From: Serendipita indica DSM 11827
Lineage: Eukaryota > Basidiomycota > Agaricomycetes > Sebacinales > Serendipitaceae
DNA: 64,000 nucleotides
Assembly (NCBI GenBank): GCA_910890315.1
Contig: CAJVGD010000042.1
Location: forward strand, 1,922,001 to 1,986,000
Direction of reading: 5' to 3'
A program made the translations under genes and the position numbers. Under the pieces are notes generated by a model. It was not told the origin of the DNA. It searched no databases and saw only the letters and a program-made list of their open reading frames with translations. Position 1 is the stretch's first letter; each line of letters starts with the position of its first letter. Shown piece after piece: positions 54,774 to 64,000 of the stretch.

Positions 54774-57697
54774 TCAGGGAGAAGGCACAAGATTTAGGTT
54801 TTGCATCGCTCGGCTTAGGTCCCATTCTCTTGATGACCACTTCTCCTGAGCCTCCTTTGGCGTATTGCCTTGCCGTACCAACTCCTCCATTCCACTGACC
54901 GCCGCGTCAAAATCGCATCCCAATGCACGAAGTGCCAGAATTGTGTAGTGGAAGAAGTCTGGCTCGTGTCCGTGTGTGCTACGAAGCATCTCTAAGCCGC
55001 TAATCACAGCGGTGAAGTCATATTCTTTGCTCTCTAATGCCTGCAGCGCTGCGCGGAACGTCTTGTTGACCCTGCTCCTGTCTCCCAACTCGCGATCCAC
55101 GCTCGCGATGATATCTTTGATCCTCTGCGCACCATCGAGCACAGCCTCGACGTCAAAGTCCAACTTTTCCACCAATGACCAGGCGTACTCGTAGAAAGCA
55201 GGTGCCTGCCACGGTGCGCGTCCAAAGAGCTCAGAATATCTCTTACACGCTCTCTCTGTGCGTTCTGAGTTGAAGCCATATTTGGCAAGGACCTGGAGGA
55301 CGATCCCGAACGCTTTGGGACCTACCACGCTCGCTTTGAGCGCGGCTATTCGCTGCGTAGTCGTGCGCAGGTCGTACGAACGGTTCTTCAGGAAAAGATC
55401 TGCAATGACCCAGTCCGCAGGACTGACGTCCGTGCCCATGGCGTTGCCCATAGCTTCAAGCAGCTCTCGTATTCCCTCCTCTTGTTGGTCACGCACTTGA
55501 GACTTGAGCAGTGCAAAGGCTCCCGCACGCTCTCGAACCGTTGAGCCCAGCAACTGCCACATCCTATCTCTGCTCGACCCTTTGGCGACGAAAATCTCGA
55601 CAAGGAACTCAAAATCGGTGTCAAGAGGGTGAATGCTCTTTAGCCACTTGAGTTGGTCGGCCGCGGTGACGAAGCTGAAGTCACAGCCAACAACGAGACC
55701 TGGTATCAGGTAGTAATAGTCTTCCTTGACCATCGTCGTCATCTCCGCCAGGGCGATGAAGATGTCATCTATGCTGAATTGGTTCGAGATGAGCGTCACT
55801 AGGACAGCGCGAATGTCTTGGAAGATAGTCCGTAGGAGTTGAATACCCCTTATTGTCTTCTGAAAGTCGCACATGGATCGGCGGAGTGTCTTCAGGAGAA
55901 TACCTTGGTTGACGGTCGACTCTGCTACGTCGCAGAGGAATTGAATCTCCGTGACTGTTTGTTGATAGTTGTATTCATTCACTTCAAGCAGTTGAAGTGA
56001 GACCGAAAACTGGAGGGATACGGCCTCTGGGTCCGGCTGTGCGATTTGGAGACCCGGAATGTTGATGCTGAGAGTGTTTGCTTTGTAGCCTTTGAGCTGG
56101 CTGAGTTGTGACTTTGCCATTTGGATGCTGTAATCGTGACGCTCCAACACAGATAGAAGCCTCGTGTAGTCGCGCTCACCGACACCCAGGTCTTTGTACG
56201 CCTTGAGGTCAATAAGGGCAGATTCGCTGTATCCCTGCTTCTCGAAGTATTTCATCGAGCGCGAGAAGTCTTGTGGCACGCTACAGATCTCCTTGATATC
56301 TTTGACCAGTTGCTCCGTCTTGGCCATGTCGTATCGATTGGCTTTGAGAAGAGCGAGGATATGGTCGTAGTTCTCCTCTGATGCAACGTCATGAAGAGCA
56401 GTGAGCTTTTCTATTGTTTGTGTGATGTTGTAGCCGAGTTCTGCTAGGACTACAAGAGCCGTTTTGTATTGCTCTTCCGAGCCCAATGCTCGGAGTTTGC
56501 GGAGCTGATCAGCGACAACGGAGATATCATTCCCGTTGCGGACGATGGCTGAGTATGCAACAGGATAGTTCTCCGGTCCGCCAAGCTCCTCCAGCATTTT
56601 GAGCAGCGCCATGACTTCGCCACGGGTTATTCCGCTCGTAGCAGCCATGCGCAGAATTTCATGCTCTGGGATGATGAGGTTGGAGATGAGAGCTGATGGA
56701 GGTTGTGGCGTCGCGGATGTTCCAGTAGGGATAGGTTGAAGTGGTTGCATCGGTTGCAGGGGCTGTAACGTGGAATGCAGGGATTGCATTGACTGCATAG
56801 CTTGCAACTGGAGCCCTTGGGTCCCAAATGGCGCCAATTGAACAGGAACTTGATACACGCCGTCGGCGATTTGTACGAGCTGTGGTTGTATAGGTGCAGC
56901 TCTGGAGGGCGTCCGGGCACGAGGCCGTCTGCTGGAATGAGCCGCCGCATCTTCTTCGAGGTAGCGTCGATATACGTCCGATTGAAGAATCTCGTCCTCA
57001 AAGTTGTGGTTCGAAACAAATGAGCGATCGTCGTCTCCAAAGATGCTCCTCGTATAGCAATTGGTAGGTTCTATCCGGCGAGTTGAGGCCCGGGTGTTGG
57101 AACGTGCCAGGTTGGCACGAACAGTCATGGCGTCTGAGTTGATCTTCATCATTCGTTTTCGGTTCTGCTTTAGGAGAGTGTGGATCTCCTCCATGGAATC
57201 ACTTTTGACTACGTTAGTCGTGAGGAGCACCGGGACGATACGACTCACAGAGTAAATGCGTGCAAGAGTAATTGAAGTGCTTGGTGTTGACCCCTGAGCT
57301 GCCCAAGATAGTTGTTCATCTCTCCTTCGTTCCAGAGAAACCGAACTCTTTCGGCCTTGGACATATTGGCGGTCACTGCACCGTTTATCGGACCGGAGAT
57401 GTTGGAATCCAGCTTCTCTATCTCTGCTGTAACGGCTTCGAGGGTCACAGCGCAGCCTTGAAGCGCGCACTCGAGACCCTTCTGAAGCGCCGACCCTTGT
57501 ACTATTCTGGATCGCCTGTCATCCGTACCTAAGGACTTGACGTGGTTTAAAGCCACGGATAGGACATTGCACTCGTTGATCATAGACGAAAGTGTTTGGT
57601 TGGCGCCGATATAGTTTAGTCGGAGCTCATTGAGCTTTACACCAGCCTTTGCGGCACCCGCGACGAGCGATACGATCGTGAATGGATCCGCAACCAT
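54774..57697 (-). CDS. Protein with NLR-type fungal N-terminal domain and about 16 repeats of 33 residues
   Basis: Seen: two exons (57697-57249 and 57201-54774, 47-base intron) give 958 residues. Residues 1-125 (MVADPFTIVSLVAGAAKAGV to about FLWNEGEMNNYLGQLRGQH) resemble the fungal N-terminal domain of STAND proteins (PF17111 type). Residues 150-330 hold basic helices and a Gln/Pro/Met-rich linker with repeated MQPLQPIP-like words. From about 357 to 955 a helical repeat recurs, of the type xxxYxxALxxLxxxGYDIxx followed by TxxxLxxLxxx; examples are LAELGYNITQTIEKLTAL, LLKANRYDMAKTEQLVKD, LESKEYDFTAVISGLEML and LRALGCDFDAAVSGMEEL. The usual spacing is 33 residues. No NACHT/NB-ARC, WD, ANK or TPR motif is visible. 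Inference: a repeat-based sensor or scaffold without a nucleotide switch. Function unknown. Confidence 0.75.
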
Positions 57698-58257
57698 TAT
57701 TGACGCCGGGAGATGGTACGTCTAGAGAGGCGATGGATTTCTGAGTGGCGCAGCAGCAGATTCCGCAACAATGGCTTGCTCGTCGAGTGGCAAACGAGTA
57801 GAGCGAGTTTCTACAAGGTTGCATTAGTAACTTCACAATTATTCTTTGGTTAATCTCGACTGACCTAGACTGCTCGAGGATGCAGGAGACGACGAAGATG
57901 CGTCCCGTCCGCTTTGGCGCTGGCCGATGCCAGCAGTCATACAGCATTGACTATTCAGGCCATTTGCATCAAGATCAGCTTTAGAATGCTTCTGCTTATA
58001 TTTATCAAGAATATCAAGCGACTTCATGTGGATACTGGCCTTGAACAACTTGGCCTCCACTCTCATGACGCCTTTGGTCCCCCTAAGTGTGTATTTCGAG
58101 TTGATTCAAGGTTTAAACACCTGGTTCTATAATGAGTCTATTTCGTTGTGGTCGCGATGGATGCAAGGACTGCCGAGAGATAAAGTGTTCCACCTCGGGC
58201 CACGCTAATCTCGCGCTAGGACCTCTCTAAGGTCCAAGGTTTCCCATTGTTCTCAGT
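57698..58257. other. Divergent intergenic region
   Basis: About 560 bases between the repeat-protein gene and the membrane-protein gene. Short open frames occur, among them a cysteine-containing plus-strand frame near 58133-58231 (MSLFRCGRDGCKDC start), but without domain support. Probably promoter sequence for both genes. Confidence 0.45.
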
Positions 58258-59825
58258 ATGTCATGTTTGAGAATGCTAGTCATCCTTGTGGCCTCATTCG
58301 CAGGGGCTGTCCGTACACGTCAAGACCTTCCTGGACTGTATACTCTCGAATCGTACGTACTCTTGTCCGTTGTCTACACCTTGGCGTCCGGTATGGAAAC
58401 TGATGTGAACAGCCCCTCTGCGGCGCACCTGCGCCCTCAGCACGAGAGCGACCATTTGTTGTTCTTTTGCATATAAAGTCCTGGATGATCATTTAGATTC
58501 GTGATTTCGACTCTGCGGTGGCTATTTCAGCGGGAGAAAGTGGGTATATTTCGTCATTACGAGTCGTACTCCTTCAGATGGCTTCAAGTTTATATATACG
58601 GGTAAGGAATCTATGGAAATACTCGTCGAATCCTGATATATATTCGTAGAATATCGAGCCAACATCGAGTAGGACACTTTCGACCCGCAGTGCGGACTCA
58701 AGAGAGACAAATGTCGGTCTGTTGATATCTGCCGCGGTAATACTTCTACTATTGGGCCTGTTATTGTATTTCACGCGGCAGACCGAGGGGAGGAGGGCGT
58801 CAGTGGCACATCTACAGCGATTTCTCTACTTTATCATCTCTCGGCTGGGCCGAGCCCGATCCAATATCTCTACCAGGATAAGACGATCGTCCGTATTTCG
58901 TTCTTATTCTGTTCAAGGACTTCCTTCCGTCGTTACGCCTTGGATGCCGAGGGGGATCGAGGTCTCCCAAACAAGAGCTGCGATTTGCCCCAATGGAACC
59001 GCTGATAGAGTCACTTTGACCGCAGCACGTACATCAGCAAAACTCTATCAACGTGCTGCATACCCAGCACCTTCGACACCCAACCCCGACGTTATGGGAT
59101 CGCGGAACTCTATGGTATTACCAAGACGTGGCTCTGGCCCAATGCCATCACTCCTTCAGGGCGCAACTGGGACCATGAATCCCCAGCAGCGTCGGACTTC
59201 GTATGTCAACTCGAACCAGGAGGCATCTACTGCTAGTTCCAGTAGACAATTGGAAGAAGTGTCTACCCCCCAAGCCGGTCCTATCCCCAACGTGTCGGGT
59301 AGCAGATCGCAAGCACCATCATTTCATCATTTGATCACTCTCACTGATACCGTTCATTCATTGAATAATGATGCTCCTATGGCTGTGCGACCGCCGTCTG
59401 GAGAACCTCAAGCCTCCATGTCGAATACGAGATCGTCAGACATCCAGGGAAAGCAGAGGAGAATACGAGCTGGTCTCAGTATATTCATTCCTCCTCGTCT
59501 CGCCTCCCCGCCGCCTCCATATACGCCCGAAGATACAAGTCCCTTTCGGTTCTCACCTTATGAGTATTCTCCGTCGGAATATAGAGTCGATACAAGGGTA
59601 ATGGGTGACTCTTTCATCACTGCTCCAAGTCCAATCGCGCTTCCGGCTCGGCGTGGTTCACGACCTCTTCCGGCCGTTCATCGTCCATCAATTCTGGGCG
59701 AGCGAAATCATTCTAGATGGTTCTCGACATCGAGGCTACTCGACGACCACGTTATATGTCACCAATCAACCTCAGGATTCATCTCTCGACCGCGGGGTCA
59801 CAGTCTTAGCGCTGGACAATACTGA
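58258..59825 (+). CDS. Predicted type-I membrane protein with long disordered tail
   Basis: Seen: an ATG at 58258 opens a signal-peptide-like start, MSCLRMLVILVASFAGAV. The last large exon (from about 58652) begins NIEPTSSRTLSTRSAD and carries one strong transmembrane helix, LLISAAVILLLLGLLLYF, then a basic stretch RIRRSSVFRSYS. A tail of about 300 residues, rich in Ser/Pro/Thr/Arg with PPPPYTPEDTSPFRFSPYEY, ends with a stop at 59823-59825. The exon holding the helix has no ATG of its own before the membrane segment, so it must be joined to an upstream exon; the exons between 58360 and 58650 are not settled. Inference: a cell-surface protein with short outside part and long cytoplasmic tail. 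No enzyme domain seen. Confidence 0.45.
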
Positions 59826-59897
59826 AAGGTGTTGGCCAACCCTCCGTATCTTTGTTAGAGACAATATATTTCGGGTGTAGAACACAGTCATTTTCAT

Positions 59898-61138
59898 CTA
59901 TACAGTCCAGCCCAGACGCACGGCTTGAGCAACGAGAGCATGGATCGTTTCCTCCCTTGAATGAGGCGTAATTCCAAATATTCTCTTTGCCTTGGCATCC
60001 GAAACGATATGAGTCGCAGAAGCGCCGTCACCAGACCCGGGGGTGCCCACAGGAAGGCTTAATCCATCAATAGGCTTTGCGTTAAGAATGTCAACTGTAA
60101 AAAGATGAGCAAATCGATCTTCGTACGAGGGGAAAAGGGTGCATACGGGCTTCCTGCCAGCTAACGACGCCACTCATTATAAAGATACGCTCCCCAGCTG
60201 CCTCTGGTGTGACGAGAGCTCTCGTATGGGCAGCAGCGACATCTCGACAGTCGGCATAGGTGGTCGCTTCGAGGTATTCTTCTTTCTTCATTTCCCCAGA
60301 TTTCGCCCTGGAGAGCGCAGATAAAATGACAAAGTTGGATGACTCAGGACGGATATGGTCTCGGCTATTGTAGCGAGATTCCTGGTGTAATGTTAACTAT
60401 GCTCAAAGAAGAAGCAAAAGATGACATACACCCCATACCCAAGGTGGCAGGACCGTCACCAAATCGAACGCTGGTTGGTTCTCTTTCATGTATGCCCATG
60501 CCGCCTTTTCCGCAAGGACCTTGGATGCCATATATTTGACGAATGACGGGGTTTTGGAACCATACTGGGCTATGATTGCTGGTGCCTTGTCGAACCAGTC
60601 ATTCTGGAAGCAAGTCAGAGATAGACAAACAGTATTCAGAGACGCACTTCGGTATAGACATAGCCCTTGTCATGCGGTTCAAGAAGTGTTACGATGGAGC
60701 TCGTCACAACAACGCGCTTGATATCCGTCCCATACTTTTGCGCAGCCTCGAGGACACTTGTCGTGCCTTTGACGGCGGGGACTACAAGCTCCTGGGGATC
60801 GGCCTCTGGATTCGAGGACATCATTGGAGATGCAGAGTGAACAATGGCGTCCACCCCTTTGACGGCGTCCTCGAATGCCTTTGAATCAGTGATATCTGCG
60901 ACGGTAGTGAAAGTGAGTTTGCCGGTGTCAACGTATGACTTGAATGCAGAGATTAAGAGGGACGACTTTGAAGCAGAACGAACGGCTGCTCGAACGTTGA
61001 AGCCGGCTTGGAGTAAGTTGTCGAGAATTGCTCCCCCGACGAAACCAGTGCCACCTGATACGTTATTAGTACACGGCATATTACAGCTGTAAACACACCT
61101 GTGAGCAGGACGGTAGAGCTAGGTGTGACGGCTGGCAT
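59898..61138 (-). CDS. NAD(P)-dependent reductase, extended SDR family, copy 1
   Basis: Seen: start MPAVTPSSTVLLTG, an intron, then GTGFVGGAILDNLLQAGF, the Rossmann TGxxGxxG motif, followed by RAAVRSASK. Then come AVKGVDAIVHSASP, RVVVTSSIVTLLEP (catalytic-region Ser) and the active-site KYMASKVLAEKAAW (YxxxK). After further exons VTVLPPWVWG and AHTRALVTPEAAGERI lead to a C-terminus LVAQAVRLGWTV, stop 59898-59900. Known: this is the dihydroflavonol-reductase/cinnamoyl-CoA-reductase/Gre2 group, which reduces aldehydes or ketones. Substrate unknown. A divergent relative follows directly upstream at 61498-62698 in the same direction. Convergent with the membrane-protein gene before it. Confidence 0.85.
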
Positions 61139-61497
61139 AATCGATAGACGAGGAAGTGCGTGACTGGCGTGACTGGTGATGAGGACTGCTGGAGACCTTC
61201 TTATATCGACCCAGATATCCGATTCGGATAAGTGGCAGAGATAGGGCTTACTTAATGTTCTTCTTTGTGAATAAATTGTTGCTCCGAATCCTTCGGAGCA
61301 GTACACAGGTGGCGACACGCGTACCATTCCAGTTAGAGGCTGTGGCAGATTCTTCCAATGTGATTAGCTAGATGGGCTGTCAGAACGCTCCGTATCTCGC
61401 GGAGTCTCACAGAGAGCGCCCAGTTCTGCCTAAGCTTCCGGAGTGAACGCAAATTTGCTTGATTCTCGGTGAATAAACACTGTGATTGGAGGGAAAT

Positions 61498-62698
61498 CTA
61501 TGGAGACCATCCGAAGTCGCGCGCTTGTGTGATGAAATCGAGAATCGTCACTTCCTTTGGCCGATAAACCATCTTCAGAATCCTTTCAGCTTTCTCTGCA
61601 GAGACATGTTGATCCGGAGTAATGCCTTTGCCGCTTCCAGGATTGCCTACGGGCGCAGCGAGACCGTCAAGCTTTGCCTGGTTGATGATGTCGACTAACC
61701 CAGCCGCTGTCAGTATGAACAATAAAAGAAGAAGAACTGAGCACTGACAGACTTCTTGCCACGTGACTGTGGCACCTTTGAGAACGATGCGTTCCCCTCC
61801 TGCCTCGGGGGTAGTGAGAGCGCGCACATGTCCCTCTGCAATATCGCGAACGTCGGTGATCTCGACAGCTGTCAAATAGTCTGATTCATTGAGCTGTCCG
61901 GATAGACCGCTAGAAATCTTGTTCAGTATCTCAAAGTGTGCTGTCCCTTCACGTATAGAGTCTGGGTTGCCTAGGATGTCCTTTCCCCATACGCGTGACG
62001 GGAGGATGGCGGTATAGTCGAAAGCGGGTTTATTTTCCTCGACCCATTTCCATGCAGCACGCTCGGACACGACCTTGGCCGCAATATAGATGAGCCCGCC
62101 TGTGGCCTTGACACCTTGCTCTTGTACAAGTTTTGGAGCAGTGTCAAACCAGTCTTTCTGTATGATTTTTCGGCATAATTAGGTGATATAACGGAGCGTA
62201 CATACCTCGGTCTGCATGTACTTTCCCTCTCGTGGCTCCCAGAGCGTCACATAGGAACTAGTGGTGATCACGCGCTTAACGGTGCTACTCTTGGACGCAG
62301 CTTCGAGAATCTCGATCGTTGACCCAACGGTGGGAGTGATAATAACATCTGGATGTACTCCTGTGTTGTTCGTAGGCGATGGAGCTGCGCAATGGATGAT
62401 ACCCTCGACGCCTTCAATGGCCTCAGCAAATGCAGCAGGGTGCGCGAGATCTGGGATAACAACAAAGGTCAAGCGCTTTTCCTTGACGGCAGAGGCGAAT
62501 GTCGCGGAAAGGCGAAGGCTTTTTTCCTCTGATCTGGCCACTGCGCGAACAGAGAACCCTTTGGCAAGGAGGTTTTCGATAATGGCAGCTCCGATAAATC
62601 CGGTACTACCTATGCTGATTTTCAGTCGATTGAGAGAACTCTGCGTTCATGTGCATACCGGTGACAAGGATGAGAGCTGGTGGAGTGACGACCGTCAT
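61498..62698 (-). CDS. NAD(P)-dependent reductase, extended SDR family, copy 2
   Basis: Seen: start MTVVTPPALILVTG, an intron, then STGFIGAAIIENLLAKGFSV (TGxxGxxG), EGVEGIIHCAAPSP, RVITTSSYVTLWEP, and the active-site IYIAAKVVSERAAW (YxxxK). Next are AILPSRVWGKDILG, VRDIAEGHVRALTTPEAGGE and, after a 54-base intron (61695-61748), DIINQAKLDGLAAPVGNPG, ending FITQARDFGWSP with the stop at 61498-61500. Same family and intron plan as the gene at 59898-61138, with clear sequence divergence, so an older tandem duplication. The 54-base intron has no in-frame stop; read through it would insert a short hydrophobic run (SVLLLLLFIL). Substrate unknown. Confidence 0.85.
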
Positions 62699-64000
62699 AG
62701 TCCGCAAGTCGAGTTGTGATTTCAGTTGAATTTGACAATCACATAGATCTGTGGTCTCCTTTTATGTTTCCAGGAGATGCGCTGAGGCGCGTCTGCTGCT
62801 TGATCATGCTGAGCAAGTTTGAGAAAATTTCAGGGCATATAGTTGTCAAGATATTCCACGAACAACTTTGTGCCCGCGCAGTATTTGTGGTATTTTGCGC
62901 ACTAACAGTCAGCATCGGCCCTGGACTGCATTGAGGAACAGGTTCGCTCGCCGGTGAGGGATTTATCAGCGAAGACCTGCACTTGATGCAAGATCCAATA
63001 TTTTGGCTCGAGAGCGTTGGGGAACAAGCCAGGGAACCACCGTCACGCGAGGAGTCGAGCGACGAGCAAGAATCTAGATTCTAGAAGGAAATAATTATTG
63101 ACCAGGTAACTCCTTTACTAGCCATCGATGTCATGCACTGGATCCTGGAGCTGACCTCGCTCGCCGTTACACCCTCTTTGCATTCAACAAACACGCCAAT
63201 AAATGTCAACCTCTTGACAGAAACTAGAAAGTGCTGAGAAGGCTATTACCTTCCATTCATCTTGCGGCTGGGCCCAATCTGCAGTCTACCGACTCCACGA
63301 TTGCGCTCCCACAGAGATCCCTCGCCGAATGAGGATTGCTAGTGGATTGTGTCTTTACGAAGCCTCTTTCCGTTGTCCTATATCTCCTCACTGATATTCC
63401 GACGGCTGGCAACGGAAGATCTGTACGCTCTTACTTCAGAACGTCACTGGACGAGTTAGGATTCATGGCGGTTTTGCGGATGATTCGATCGTCTCAATTT
63501 GCTTTACGGGTTATGGCGCTCCTCTATTCTGCCTTTCAAATATACTGCCGGCGATTATATGGAATCGCAAGGCGTTCTCCGAAGGTAGAGGAGGACCACT
63601 ACCCAAACTACTATTTCTAAACGGTGCTCCAGCTTTGTGTCGCCAAGCCTCGAGCACAGACGCTTTTCACAGTCTGCAATGTGCCGAACAAGTATAAGGC
63701 CGTACCTTGCGGGGGCTGTTAATTCGTGTAAGTGGTGTGGTTGCGCCAGACTCATCCTGCGCGCTTGTTGGTGGCGGTCATAGAGCTCAATCCAGGCGTC
63801 GGATTTCCTTTTTTTGGGTGGTATATCCCGCGCTCTCCGATGGCCTCCTAGACCGTGCTCATATAATTATTTATACCATTCTCTCTGATGGGCGGCGCCT
63901 TGGGCACGGGGAACCCAGTTAATCACTATCTTGCGACTTTGCGCTACTATTAGTGCACTCTTCGTCGCACTGCCCCTCACTCGACAACACTGCATTCTTC
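62699..64000. other. Window end without a supported gene
   Basis: About 1.3 kb upstream of the second reductase. Short open frames on both strands (for example 63336-63620, plus) show no recognisable domain, no signal peptide I would trust and no spliced continuation. No repeat shared with the rest of the window was noted. Confidence 0.45.

Noticed and set aside
63336-63620. Plus-strand open frame of 94 codons near the window end
   Set aside because: No domain, no homology-like motif and no neighbouring exon; it could be chance.

Overview
This is a 64 kb piece of a filamentous fungal nuclear genome. Genes are split by many short introns (about 45-60 bases, GT..AG), lie close together on both strands, and encode eukaryotic proteins: class I myosin, COG5, TRAPPC13, an Ede1-like endocytic scaffold and mitochondrial carriers. 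The agaricomycete style of several genes (HMG-box factor, choline-transporter-like protein, Ste20-type kinase with a DLG motif) points to Basidiomycota, Agaricomycetes. A Rhizoctonia/Ceratobasidium-like member of the Cantharellales is my best guess, but that is inference. No viral or retroelement remains, CRISPR array, rRNA or convincing tRNA was seen.

Layout. 1-17.4 kb is a run of eight plus-strand genes: the 3' end of glutamate synthase, a CTL/PNS1 transporter, a single-pass membrane protein, threonine dehydratase (ILV1), a Reg1-like PP1 regulatory subunit, a Ste20/FRAY-type kinase, an MCH1-like MFS protein and an HMG-box factor. 18.4-21.5 kb is a tandem duplication carrying two minus-strand SesB-like alpha/beta hydrolases. 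21.9-31 kb holds myosin-I, a DEDDh exonuclease, a secreted BNR-type protein and a sugar-type MFS transporter. 31-45.7 kb holds an Ede1-like scaffold head-to-head with TRAPPC13, an unrecognised nuclear-type protein, an OAC1-like carrier and an MDM1-like sorting nexin whose start codons interlock with the carrier's. 45.7-48.5 kb is gene-poor and made of degenerate repeats, including a stray copy of the promoter and start of the next gene. 48.5-54.6 kb holds a second OAC1-like carrier, COG5 and the acetolactate synthase regulatory subunit ILV6. 54.8-64 kb holds a protein with an NLR-type N-terminal domain and about 16 copies of a 33-residue repeat, a type-I-like membrane protein and two NAD(P)-dependent reductases.

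Themes. Membrane traffic is well represented (Ede1, myosin-I, TRAPPC13, MDM1, COG5), as are nitrogen and branched-chain amino-acid metabolism (glutamate synthase, ILV1, ILV6). The accessory part includes two kinds of module that fungi often join to NLR-type immune receptors: SesB-like hydrolases and a STAND-type N-terminal domain. Here both stand without any NACHT or NB-ARC domain. The best candidate for something undescribed is the 958-residue repeat protein at 54774-57697. Next come the paired hydrolases, whose nucleophile motifs have changed in different ways.
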